From Caldilineaceae bacterium (GTDB lineage Bacteria; Chloroflexota; Anaerolineae; Caldilineales; Caldilineaceae), in assembly GCA_022842065.1 (NCBI GenBank), contig JALHQH010000026.1, forward strand, positions 1 to 64,000: a stretch of 64,000 nucleotides of DNA. Reading direction: 5' to 3'. Positions within the stretch are counted from its first letter, which is position 1. Each line of letters begins with the position of its first letter. Positions 53,630-63,800 of this stretch are shown here, piece by piece. Position numbers and translations under genes: made by a program. Under the pieces are notes generated by a model, which had not been told where the DNA came from, ran no database searches, and saw only the letters and a program-made list of their open reading frames with translations.

Positions 53630-53730
53630 GTCGTCGTTGACAAGGGTGAATCACTCGCGGCGAGCAGCTCGGCCGCTGTCGCGCTCTGGATATCCAGGGT
53701 GCTCGGTTCATTCCACCCTAGAGTTAACGC
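53630..53730 (-). pseudogene. Fragment of the giant repeat gene (right part)
   Basis: Minus strand reads LTLGWNEPSTLDIQSATAAE then LLAASDSPL, a shortened match to PVLGWNEPITLAVQSSTAATE and ALLAAGDAPLP of the giant protein at about 58060-58200. An internal deletion of about 10 codons is visible. It is the right piece of the copy begun at 52876. Confidence 0.65.
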
Positions 53731-53779
53731 CGAATGGAAGTCTTACCGCTACTCAGCCCGCAAATGTGCCTGTGACACC

Positions 53780-54577
53780 CTAATTGTAGGGGCGTTCGAT
53801 CGCCTCGAGAAAGGCCTCTGTGTCGAGCGAGATTCCCAACTCCTCGCCGAGCGTCTGCTCTGCCTGCATCCACACATAATGCGTCCATGCCCACAGCCCG
53901 CGCGCCGCGCGGCGAATGGCCTCACTGTCGGGGCCGGAGGGCCAGGCCGCGTACAGTAGGGCAAGCTCGTCTGGGCGCAGAAAGCGCTCCACGAAGCGCT
54001 CGGCCCACCCTTCGCGCCCGCGTACCTGCGCAAGCAGCGTGTAGACATTGTTGGCTAGCTCGCACAGATTGACCAGCGCATGATAGTGGGAGCCGCGGAT
54101 ATTCTGCATCGTGACGAAGCCGATGTGGTAGATGACCTCCTCGATCACCTTGCGTGCCGCGGCACGCGTCAGCGTGGCCACTGGCGGCCCCGATGCGGCG
54201 ACCAGCGCCGCTAACCGGCCATCGGTGTCCTTGACAATGCGGTTCCCATGCCAGTATGGGTGTGGCGTGGGGTGGTGCGAGTCGATGATCGCTAGTTCGA
54301 CCTGCTGCCAGTCGGGGCCGATAAAGCTGTTACTCGCCAGCCCAGCCTCGTGTTGTGACCAACTTACGAAGTGGATCTCGCCAAGCCAGCCCAGGTAATG
54401 CGCGATCAGCCCAGCTTGGGCAAGCGCCTCGTCGCGCAGCCAGATCGTGATATCGAGATCCGAGCAGTGGTCAGCATCACCGCGCCCAAGCGATCCATTG
54501 TATAGCATCCCCAGCACATCCGGATCAGCCAGGATTTGCTGTTCGAAATTCGCTAGCGGCTCGTGCCAATCGGCCAT
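53780..54577 (-). CDS. Nucleotidyltransferase-like protein
   Basis: 265 residues. The polymerase-beta motif is present: GSLGRGD then SDLDITIW with Asp40 and Asp42. The third catalytic carboxylate appears as Glu94 (QQVELAII) instead of Asp. The rest is an all-helical C-terminal half rich in tryptophan, as in aminoglycoside nucleotidyltransferases and toxin-type MNT proteins. Possible roles are nucleotidylation of a small molecule or a protein. No HEPN partner is next to it. First of a leftward-reading series of small single genes. Confidence 0.75.
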   Translation of the reverse strand: MADWHEPLANFEQQILADPDVLGMLYNGSLGRGDADHCSDLDITIWLRDEALAQAGLIAHYLGWLGEIHFVSWSQHEAGLASNSFIGPDWQQVELAIIDSHHPTPHPYWHGNRIVKDTDGRLAALVAASGPPVATLTRAAARKVIEEVIYHIGFVTMQNIRGSHYHALVNLCELANNVYTLLAQVRGREGWAERFVERFLRPDELALLYAAWPSGPDSEAIRRAARGLWAWTHYVWMQAEQTLGEELGISLDTEAFLEAIERPYN

Positions 54578-54660
54578 CGGATCCCCCTTGCGATTTCAGT
54601 TCGTGATGGTATGTGTAGGCTTGGGCATATAGCCTGTCGATGCTGATCGCGCGCGCCGCC

Positions 54661-55368
54661 TCACGCTTGTTTGGCCGTCAGATCCTTGTCTTCCATTTCC
54701 CAGGCATGATCGAGCGTGTGAAAGGCGGTGTGCCGTATTAGGTAGCGCAACGGCCACTTGCCGGCCAATTTACCCTGGGCATGATAGTCCCGGATTGCTT
54801 GGCAATAGGCATCGCGATGCGCTTTTAGCCCCTCGTCCGTCAATATTGCACCGTCGGGGGTGTGCACGCCAAGCCCCTTCGCCCAGTCCTGCTCGTTGGC
54901 AAAGAGATGCTGGACGATGCGCTCCCGATCACGCCCGCCCCCGCGCGGACCCTTCTGCAGCTCAGCCGACACCCGCCGGCGCACATCGTCGAAAAACGCC
55001 CAGCACGCCTGCAGCAGCGTCAGTTCACGTGCCAATTCGTCACCAGACATGCCTTGTTTGTCGATGCTCGAAAACGCGAACGAGATGCCCCAGAAGTCAG
55101 TTGAGCCTGTGCCTGGATACTGCTCGACTACGTCGACGTTTGTGATGTTGTCAAACGCCGCGGCCATTTCAGCGCGCTTTGCCACTTGTGAATAGCGCAG
55201 AAGATAGGAACGTAGCCTTTCGATGGCGGCCTCCCCGGTCTTCGCCCCGCGTTCGAGGCCGGGCCAGTCCGGTGCCACCGCCACCACTTTCTTGCCCTTC
55301 GGTCCAATTTCCAGCGTAATCCGCAGATCGTTAGCCACAACTCCTCCAATCACAGTCGTTCCTGCCAT
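54661..55368 (-). CDS. DinB superfamily protein
   Basis: 235 residues. The first 70 residues resemble a HicB-like domain (ITLEIGPKGKKVVAVAPDWP). The rest is a DinB-type four-helix bundle with a possible metal site: His in RHTAFHTLDHAWEM and RIVQHLFANEQDW. DinB proteins include thiol-dependent enzymes and stress proteins. Not operonic with the flanking genes but on the same strand. The N-terminal fusion is unusual. Confidence 0.72.
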   Translation of the reverse strand: MAGTTVIGGVVANDLRITLEIGPKGKKVVAVAPDWPGLERGAKTGEAAIERLRSYLLRYSQVAKRAEMAAAFDNITNVDVVEQYPGTGSTDFWGISFAFSSIDKQGMSGDELARELTLLQACWAFFDDVRRRVSAELQKGPRGGGRDRERIVQHLFANEQDWAKGLGVHTPDGAILTDEGLKAHRDAYCQAIRDYHAQGKLAGKWPLRYLIRHTAFHTLDHAWEMEDKDLTAKQA

Positions 55369-55489
55369 CGCACACCCGAGCGGGCGCGCGGTGGTTGCAA
55401 GTCTAATCCATGGCCGCTGAACAACGCTTCGCGTGCGGCAGGTTGCACGTATTGTTCATAGCGGTCGACAGTTGCCGGCATGTTGTCTG

Positions 55490-55951
55490 CTATGCAGCAT
55501 CATAGGCTTTCTCCAGTGTCGCCACGTCGAGCTTCACCATTGTCATCATCGCATCCATTACAGCCTGTACCTTACTTGGGTTCTTGTCGGCGATGAGTTC
55601 CATGAAACGCCTCGGCACGATTTGCCAAGTAATGCCAAATGGATCGGTAATCCATCCGCATTGCGAGGGGGTTGCGCCGGCGCTGACGAGTTTATTCCAG
55701 TATTCGTCAACCTCGCTCTGGTCCTTGCAGTCAACATAGAGCGAGAAGCCTTGCGAGAATGTGAAGTAGGGGCCGCCGTTGTACCCCATGAAGAACTGAC
55801 CACCGACGACGAACTCGGCAGAAGTGATTGGGCCGTCCTTGCCAGTACGGGCAACATTCTTGATCTCAGAGTCTGGGAAGGTAGTGGTATAGAACGCCAT
55901 TGCCGCTTCGAGTTGATCATTGAACATCAGGAAAGGTGTCACTTTACTCAT
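55490..55951 (-). CDS. VOC family protein, PhnB/3-demethylubiquinone methyltransferase-like
   Basis: 153 residues of the vicinal-oxygen-chelate fold: KVTPFLMFNDQLEAAMAFY at the start, the QFFMGYNGGP stretch and GWITDPFGITWQIVP. Members bind a metal and small ligands but many lack enzymatic activity. The start is the Met of MSKVTP; the stop is followed by no attC-like sequence. Its 5' side faces the attC-like site at 55979. Confidence 0.85.
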   Translation of the reverse strand: MSKVTPFLMFNDQLEAAMAFYTTTFPDSEIKNVARTGKDGPITSAEFVVGGQFFMGYNGGPYFTFSQGFSLYVDCKDQSEVDEYWNKLVSAGATPSQCGWITDPFGITWQIVPRRFMELIADKNPSKVQAVMDAMMTMVKLDVATLEKAYDAA

Positions 55952-55978
55952 TTGTGTGTCTCCAATCTTCAGGTTGTT

Positions 55979-56042
55979 GCTTAACGCTTTGGTTCAGTGG
56001 CGGGCCGCGCCGCGGATTGTCCGCTGCAACTCGTTGTTAGCC
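55979..56042 (-). other. Integron attC-like recombination site
   Basis: Read on the minus strand, GGCTAACAAC (R''-like) is followed by GTTGCAGCGGAC, a GC palindrome, TGAACCAAAGC and GCGTTAAGC (R' GTTAAGC, fitting GTTRRRY). The layout is that of a 64-nt attC. The TAA in the first box is the stop codon of the DHFR-like gene, which is typical of gene cassettes. No second full site and no integrase were seen. Confidence 0.55.
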
Positions 56043-56597
56043 GCGCACGCGGCGGTAATGCATCGCGACTACGCCGTTGCGGAGCGGCGTCGACGAGATC
56101 AGTTCGAGCCGTCGCGTGCTGGGCAGCCCGCTCTCGTACAGGGTCGGGCCGTGACCGGCAATCCTGGGATGGACGAGGAACTGGTACTCGTCGATCAGAT
56201 CAAGCCGGTCCAGCGCGGTCGCGAGCTTGCCGCTACCGAGGAGTACGCCGGCAGGGGTCGCATCCTTGAGTTTCTGCAGGCTCGTGGGCAAGTCACCGGC
56301 GAGGTGGTGGCTGTTGGTCCACGGGAAGTCCTTTCGCGTCGATGACACTACGTACTTCGGCTTGGCCTCCAGCTTGACCGCCCACTCGTACAGCGGTGGC
56401 GGTGCCTCTTCGTCGCCGCGCGCGACCAATGGCCAGTAGCACTCCATCATCTCGTAGGTGACGCGGCCCCACAGCATCGCCCCGCTCTCATCCATGAGGC
56501 GGGTGAAGAAGGCATGTGTCTCATCGTCGGCGATTCCCGCCTGGTGGTCGACGCAGCCGTCCAGGGTTACGTTGAGGCTGAAGGTTAGAAGTCCCAT
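56037..56597 (-). CDS. Dihydrofolate reductase family (RibD C-terminal-like) protein
   Basis: 186 residues of the DHFR/RibD_C fold: FSLNVTLDGCVDHQAG, AMLWGRVTYEMMECYWP, and DEYQFLVHPRIAGHGPTLYE. Such proteins reduce pterin or ribityl-type substrates, or are uncharacterised stress genes often found as mobile cassettes. The substrate is unassigned. Its stop codon lies in the attC-like site. Same strand as the surrounding genes. Confidence 0.85.
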   Translation of the reverse strand: MGLLTFSLNVTLDGCVDHQAGIADDETHAFFTRLMDESGAMLWGRVTYEMMECYWPLVARGDEEAPPPLYEWAVKLEAKPKYVVSSTRKDFPWTNSHHLAGDLPTSLQKLKDATPAGVLLGSGKLATALDRLDLIDEYQFLVHPRIAGHGPTLYESGLPSTRRLELISSTPLRNGVVAMHYRRVRG

Positions 56598-56741
56598 GCG
56601 ATTTTACTCCGAATTTGACGTTCCGCTGGATTGTCGCTTACTTATGCGCCAGGAAGAGCAGTTGCTTTACGAGACTTTCGAGGCCGTTTCGGTATTGGGC
56701 AATCGTAAGCGTTCACACACCAGTGTGAATGCTCATTTGGA

Positions 56742-57137
56742 CTACCACTTTTCGGGATGTTCGTGCAAAGGTGACTTATCACCAACGAGCCAAAGATGCC
56801 CAAACGGGTCGATGAAACTACCTTGCCGATGCACGCCCCAAGGCATTTGATGATTTCTTATCTTGTCAAACGCACCATTCGCACCTGCAATAACGGCCTT
56901 TTCGATAAAGGCATCTGGCTCATCACAAAACACTTGTACTCTGACTGAAGTTATCCCCAACTTTGTTGGGCTTTCCCAGCCATTGTTTGCAGGCTCTCCA
57001 ATAAAGATGGGCGCGTCTGCGATTGTTAGTCCTACCACTGAGCCCAAATTTCAAAGCTCCTTTGCGCCCAACGCTTCCTTGTACCAAGCGGTAGCTTGTG
57101 CTGCATTTTCTGCCGCAAGCATCACGGAAATTTGCAT
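56742..57137 (-). pseudogene. VOC protein gene with an in-frame TGA at codon 29
   Basis: Starts MQISVMLAAENAAQ, reads on through ALGAKEL, then TGA at 57051-57053, then NLGSVVGLTIADAP and ends in VHRQGSFIDPFGHLWLVGD. The frame is otherwise intact and the fold is a VOC/glyoxalase-like domain of 131 codons. The position after KEL is usually Trp (TGG to TGA). A re-start at TTG (57047) would give only the C-terminal part. Broken by one nonsense change, so recent. Confidence 0.7.
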
Positions 57138-57159
57138 ATTAGCTTTTCTCCTATGTGTT

Positions 57160-57870
57160 GACTATCTCGGCGTCCGTCTATACAGATAATAGTGGATTCC
57201 ACCGATTGCCATAAAAGTCGTCCATATAACATTCTTGGCAAAACGAAAATCTGTTATACGTTTGTCACTTCTACTTGCAATATGCTTAGGTTACGCTGCT
57301 TTTGTAAGAACGTTTGTTCTTGAAGGAATTTTATTATACTTACTTCCACTTGCGTTGTCAACTAAAATTTCGCAAGCCTTACAATGCAACAAAAACCGAA
57401 AAAACTGCCATAGCTTCTGCCTTTGTTACCATATCAGACATTTACCAATCCCAAAAAGACAGTGCGGGGTCATACGACCCCGCACCTCTCGTAACCATGT
57501 CTTTTGCCAGTTCTTACCCGACTGGCAACTACTTGACCGCCAGCCACTACATCAAAGCTTGCAAACCAGCGGAAATCCCTCCACAAAGAGACCCTCGTCT
57601 TTGCCAATCCCGGTGCTGACTCCCAACTAGTACAGTGTGACAGAAATTATGCTGGTTTAGCCACGGAGTGGCGACTGATGGTAGCCCAGCCTTTTAAGGC
57701 TGGGGTCCATTGGATCCGAGGGTTAAAACCCTCGGCTACCATCAGTCGTCACTCCGTGACTGGGACCGATTCTAAACCAGCAGAACTTAGCTGACACTGT
57801 ACTAGAACGCGGATGCGACGGATTTGTGCTGATTTCATCCGCTAAATCCGCCTCATCTGCGTTCTATAAA
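57160..57870 (+). repeat. Copy B of the giant-gene downstream flank, with insertion
   Basis: Parental or second copy of the sequence at 52390, directly downstream of the giant gene. A 132-codon open frame (57235-57630) starts AKRKSVIRLSLLLAI and then diverges; other frames give KSLHKETLVFANPGADSQ against KSLRKVTIVFTAPVADSQ in copy A, a conserved stretch that hints at an old coding gene, not identified. The palindromic element sits inside this copy. Confidence 0.65.
57631..57801. mobile_element. 171-bp CTAG-flanked palindromic element (IS630/Tc1-type MITE candidate)
   Basis: Bounded by CTAG on both sides (57627-57630, 57802-57805). Ends TACAGTGTGAC and its near-complement (TACAGTGT), then GCTGGTTTAG at both ends. 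The interior is the TGGTAGCCGAGGG-type hairpin module. The homologous site at about 52796 (CCCAAATAGAACGCGG) has no insertion, so this is an insertion and the TA or CTAG may be duplicated. No transposase inside. Confidence 0.75.
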
Positions 57871-57883
57871 ACCACTCCATCAA

Positions 57884-60800
57884 CTATCTCGCGATCACCG
57901 GTAGATAGAGCCGGTGGGGTTGCGTGGTGACTTGCAACCTGATCGTACGGGTGATATCAGCCCCGGTGGCAATGAGTTGCAGTGTGGTGACCTTATCGGT
58001 GAGTGCATTGCCCTTGGCATTGATCACAATGAAGACAGGATCGGTCGGCATGATCGTGATCGTCGTGGGCAAGGGGGCATCACCCGCGGCGAGCAGGGCT
58101 GCGGTGTCACGGGCAAAACCAGCTTCCAGCTCTGTCGCCGCCGTTGATGACTGCACGGCCAGGGTGATTGGTTCATTCCATCCCAGCACCGGTTCTAGGT
58201 GAAGCGGCAGCCGTTGTTGCCCGCCAGGGTGCAGGGTGAGCTGTTGCGCGTCGATCGTGAACTCAAACGAGGGCTTGCGCACGAAGATGGTCAGTTCCAG
58301 CCGCACTTGGTTCGTGCCATCGTCGCCAACGACCAGGATCGGATAGGTGCCGCCGACCAGCTCCGCCGTATCGGCCAGGGTGAGCACGGTGGCCGCGCCT
58401 GGTGTCACGGTCTGCTGGCTAAAGCGCCATTCGATGCCCAGTGGTGCGCCGGTGACTTGGAAGTTGATCGGGCTGCTGCTGCCCTCGCTGGGCGCGGTGT
58501 TGATCGTCGCTTGCGCCGTGCCACCCCGTTGTAGTTCCAACGCATTGAGGGTACTTTGCAGCAGGAACGAGGGCCGACTGACCCTGACGTTGATCGGGAT
58601 CTGCCGGCTGACCCCGCCACCGGTGGCCATGACGGTGAGTTCATAGTCACCGGTGCTGACCGCTTCGCTGCTGCGGATCGTGAAGGGAATCGCCGACTGT
58701 GCGGTGGTTGGCACGAAGACCGGCTTGTCAAAACTCAGGGAGAAGCCAGCCGGGATCGATACAACGGCAAAACCAATGGCATCCGGATAGGGCACGAGAT
58801 TAGTCTGCAGCGCCAAGGTGCCCTGCAGCCGATCATTAGGATACATGGCCAACGGCACAGTTGGTGGGGTTACGTCGAATTCTGCCGTCATCGTCCGCAC
58901 GGGAATCGGCTGCGACTGCACACTGTTCCCCGTTTCGCTGTCAATCGCCAGGATACGCAGGAAATAATCCACCCCTGGCTCCAGGGCCGCCAACGTGGCC
59001 GCGGTCACATACTCCTTCTCTACGGAATGGCTAAAGGTATCGGGTGAAGTGCCGATGGTGACCACGTAGCTGTCCGCATCTGGGTTCGGGGCCGCCCACT
59101 CGACCAGCAGATCGCGATAGCTTTGGCTGACAGTCACCTCAGCCGCCCAATTGCTCGGCCAAGGGTGCTGGATCACTACCGGGTTGGGCGCATAGACGCG
59201 CACGAGGCCACTGTTCTGGTCATCGGCCTCGCCCCAGATCTGATAGGTGCCGCTGGGCAGTTGACTGATATCGAACTGCTGATTTTGGGTTGAGCCGTCG
59301 AGTGGCAACGGTAGCCCCTGGGCCAGGGCAACGCCGGTAAAGCTGGTGATCACAGTGCTTTCATTGACCCCGGCCGCATTGACATCCTTGATGGTCCGGA
59401 CGGTCGCGCTTGGGTTAGCGTAGACACTGACCAACGTGCCCGCGGTTCGCGAACTGATCTGAAGACTGACATCTAGCCGGCTAGCTTCCACCACGGTGGC
59501 ATTCAGCAGCTTCAGGGCCGGCGGCGGGTTATTGCCAATGACTTCGAATTGGAAGAGATCATCGGTCAGATCATCGCTAATCTCGATGGTCCACGTGCCG
59601 CCCGCGATATTGCGAACGGTATAGAAGATCTGCGTCGTCCGGCTCACGTTGAGGTCGGTATGGGCAAAGGTGCGGACCCGTTCACTGCCGTTGACCATCA
59701 TCTTCGTCAAGAAGATGGTGTAGACTTCCCCTTCCTTGAGCCCAGTGACATCAAAGGTGGTTTGGCCGTCACTCCCCTGCAAGGTGAAGCGGTGGTCACC
59801 AGGCGTCAGCAGGGCATAGGTGCTGCCCTGGCCGTACCCAATGTTGTTAAAGAGCAGATTGGCCCCTTCCAGTAGGGAGAGTTGGCGGGTTGGTGCGCCA
59901 AGTTGCAGGACGCGCACCGCGGTCTGCCCGACGGGTGCCCCTTCGCCACGGTCGCTCAGCAGTTGGCTGGTGAGCTGACCATTCTGCTCCAACAACACCA
60001 GGGTGGCATACTGATTGAGCGCCAGCGTTAGGTTGGTCTCCAATAGCACCTGGTTGGCATTGCCGGCGGTGGTCACCTTGAGCGTATGATTGCCCGGCGG
60101 CACGGTGCCGTAGTGGCTAATAAAGTCCAAGTTACTCGCACCGGCCATGGCTAGATTGGCAAAGAGCGGTTGGCCATCGAGATACAGGTCAACGGCGCCG
60201 CCTTGATCGCGGCTATTGACGACCCGTAACTGGGCGCTCTCGGTTAAGGTGGTGGTTGACAAGAGGGAGACAACCCCGATGGCCTCGGCCAAGCGCGCCG
60301 GATCATTGCCGATCAGTTCAACGATCTGCGCATACTCTTGCTGATCGAGGGCCGAGACCGCCGCGGCTTCGGCCCCTTGGATGAGCCCAGCACTGCGGAC
60401 CAAACGCGCCACCCCGGCCGAGACGGATTGCCCGGCCCGATAGCTGGGCACTTCTTGATATTGGATGTTGGTGGGCAGTTGCTGCGGATCCAACCGTTGC
60501 CCAGCGGGCGTGATCAGGGTCAGATCGGGGGCGAGCCCGGTGATGCCAAAGGCAAAGACCACTGTGTTGCCGCCATTGATCGGCACGTTGATCGTGGTGC
60601 GCGCCGGTGCCAGCTCAATGCCCTGGAGCAGTTCGTTCGCCGCGGCGGACAAGACTTCGCCATTGGCGCGCGCGGCCCAGGCCGCGCGGATTTGCGCCAG
60701 CTTGGGCGGCGTTAACCGATAATAGGAATCAACATTGCCAAACTTGACCTTCCCGGTGGTATCAAGATAAACCCCTTTGCAATAGCCGCTGATGCAGACT

Positions 60801-63800
60801 TCGCCCTTAAAACCCCATTGCCCGTTGGTGAATTCCCCAGCCGCGACATTGATGTCCCCCAAGGAGAGATCCCACGGCGGAATATCGATGGCGACGATCA
60901 CTTTGACGACTTTGACGATTGTGCTCCAGGTACAGGAGAACCAGCCCCAGAAGACGCTGTCACAATTTTGCTGCTGCTCGGTCTGTTGGCGATCTTGGGT
61001 CTGGGTGCCGGAATAGATTGAGCCCTTGACCAGCCCAACCGCCACGCGCCCTTCCCCGCTGAAATGGAAACCTTTGGTATCACTCCAGGCATCAATGGCG
61101 ACATTGCCCTGGATGATCGCCAGCTTCACCCACAAGGTCGCGCTAAAGCTTTTGGCCGTCAGGTTGGCCTTGGCCCCGCCCACTTCCACAATGAAGACTT
61201 TGACGGTGCCTTCCAACGCCAGCGAGAAGGGATCGGGCACCATCGTCATCTTGGCATCGGCACTGAGGACGGCGGTACCGGCGATCTGGCGGCCGGCCGT
61301 AAGCCCCGCGGCCACCTGAATCACCGTTTGATCCCCCAACGTCACACTGCCGCGCACATAGGAGAGGAACATGCCCGTGGTCCCAATCGGGATTTGGCAA
61401 TTGAGCTCCAGCGAGGCGGCGCGCAAGGTGAGGCCATCCATGGCCGTTGGGCCGATCAGCGCTGCTGCGGCAACCGTGGGTACTGGGTGTTCGGGAGCGG
61501 ATAGGAAGCGCACCATCGCCTCATTGTTGGCCGAGGCATAGATCTCGGCCGCGACTGCAATGCCTGTACAACCGCCGGCGGCGGCCAGCGCCTTGGTGCT
61601 AAAGGTACCATTGGCGGCGATGATATAGCCGCTGCCCTCACGCTGCAGGGTGCCGCCCAATGCCAACGTCGTGCCGCCACTGTTGATCGTCGGTAGCTTG
61701 AATTGGCCACCGCCAATCGAGAGGCCACTCACTGGGTCGACCACAACCTGATAGACCTTGGCGCTGCCCTGGTTGCCGGGCAGTTGCAATTCGGCCGTCT
61801 CCATCACCAACTGCGTGCCGCCATTGACGCTGTTAATCCTCACCCCGCTCGCGCCCAAGGCCAAACCGGCCAGTTGCAGGGTGAGCCCATCCAGTGAACC
61901 ACCTACATCCCCACGGCTGGTGACCGAGATCTGGCCAATCGCTGAGCTGTTACTGCCGGGGATTGAGACCGTGACCCGGCCTTCGAGCGCCAGGCGGTAG
62001 GTGGCATCGGTGAAGCTGCCCCCGCCTTCCAGTTGAATCGTTGCTTTGGGTTTGGTGCCCGCGGTTTTCCCGCTTACGGCAAAGCCACTGCTACCGCCCA
62101 ACTTGAACTCGGGCACATCAAAGGTGAGGCCGCCGCCATTGACGGTTAGCCCATTGCTATCGATGCGGACCCCGCTCACATTACCCTTCGCACCGCCCAG
62201 ACTAGCCGGCAAGGTAACGGCGGCACTGCTGGCGGTGGCCCCCTCGTTTTCAAAGGTTAACCCGCTGACTTTCAGTTCGGCCTGGGCCAGGGTCAGGGCC
62301 AACTCGCTCAACGTGGCGGAGAAATCGCCATTTTCGTTGATGGTGGCCGTGATGCCGATATTACTCTTGTTATTCTGGGGCAACCTCAGTGACAGATTGC
62401 CACTGAGGGTAAAGATCAGCGCTTGGCTCGGTGCCAGCGCCGCGGGTGACTGAAGTTGATCAGCCGCAGTGAACGCCACCGGTTGGAAACCAGCGCCGGT
62501 GGCCTGGGCGGCACTGGCCGCCACGTTGGCCGTCACATTAACGGTGCTGATCGTCGCCTGTAGGTTGTGCAGGCGAATCTGCGAGCTGTTGCTGTTGGTC
62601 AAATAGAGATCCGGCAGCCCGATGGTGCCGCTGCCGATCTGGAGGCCAGCGGCGGTAATTCGGATATCGTTCACCGTGGTCGGCGCGGCCCCCTTGGCCA
62701 GTTTGGCGGGCAAGGCCAGTGCTGCCGAAGCGGCCAGCAGGCCGTTGTTATTGAGGGTCAAGCTGTTGATGGTCAGCGTGCCCTTGGCAATCGTGAGCAC
62801 AAGTTTGTCCAGCGAACCTTGCAAGTTGCCGTTCTGATCCACGACAAAGCCCAACGCCACTGCTTGCTGGTTGCTGGGCAGGTTGACATTGAGGGTGGCA
62901 CTGGCATTGATAGTATAGTCGCTGCCACTCACCGCCAGGCTGGCCGTGATGGCGGTGATGGTCAGCTTAGAACCGTCACCAATCTTCACGGTGGGCAGGG
63001 CGAAGGAGCCGCCGCTGATTGCCAAACCATCAGCCGTGATCTTAACATTGGTCAAGGCGCCACTCGCCCCGCCCAGGGTCGAGGGTAGTTGGATCGACGC
63101 GGTGGTGGCGGTGAGGCCGTTGTTGTCGATGGCGATGGTCTGCAAGCTCAAGGTAGCCTTGGCTACGGTCAGGGAAAGTTGGCTTAGGCTGGCGGTGAAG
63201 TCGCCACTGTTGTTAATCGTGAAGGTGATCGCCGTGTCCTGGCTGTTGCTGGGCAGGCGGATCTGCAAGGTGCCGGAGCCACCAAAAAGATAGTCGTCAT
63301 TTTGCACCTGCAAGGTCACCTTGGGGCCGGCGATCTTGAGTTTGGGGTTGTTGCTGGTGCTGCCGAGCGCAATATCGGGCAGCGCGATCTGCGCCTGGTC
63401 AAAGACGAGGCCGCTGTCATTAATGTAGACGCCGGCAATCGTGCCGGTGGTGCTGCCCAGGCTGGGGGGCAGGGTCAACGTGGCGCTGCCAACGGCCAGT
63501 CCGTCGTTGTCCACCGCTACATTCTGCATGGCCAACGTCGTCTTGGCCAGGGTCAGGCTAAGGCTGTTGAGCGTAGCATCAAGATTGCCATTGCTGTCGA
63601 TCGCAAAGGTGATCTGGGGCGATTGCTTGTTGTCGGGCAGGTTGATGTTGAGGGTGGCGTTGGCGTTGATGGTGTAATGGGTGTCGCTCACCGCCAGGGT
63701 GGCCGTAATCGCCGAGATGGTCAGTTTGGAACCATCACCGATCTTGACCGTGGGCAGGGCAAAGGAACCGCCGCTGATCGCCAGGCCATCACCAGTGATC

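Noticed and set aside
53731..53779. attC-like GGCGTTAACTC beyond the nucleotidyltransferase stop
   Set aside because: Fits poorly to the consensus and overlaps the giant-gene fragment.
55369..55489. attC site between the DinB and VOC genes
   Set aside because: AAGCGTTGTTCAGC looks suggestive but does not fit GTTRRRY and lacks a mate.
56598..56741. Second attC site between the DHFR-like gene and the broken VOC gene
   Set aside because: A stretch resembling AAGCGACAATCCAGCGG occurs, but no paired R boxes with GTTRRRY could be found.
57235..57630. Functional signal peptidase I gene
   Set aside because: Only a short leader-like block is similar; the catalytic Ser and Lys motifs are missing, and the second copy is equally decayed.
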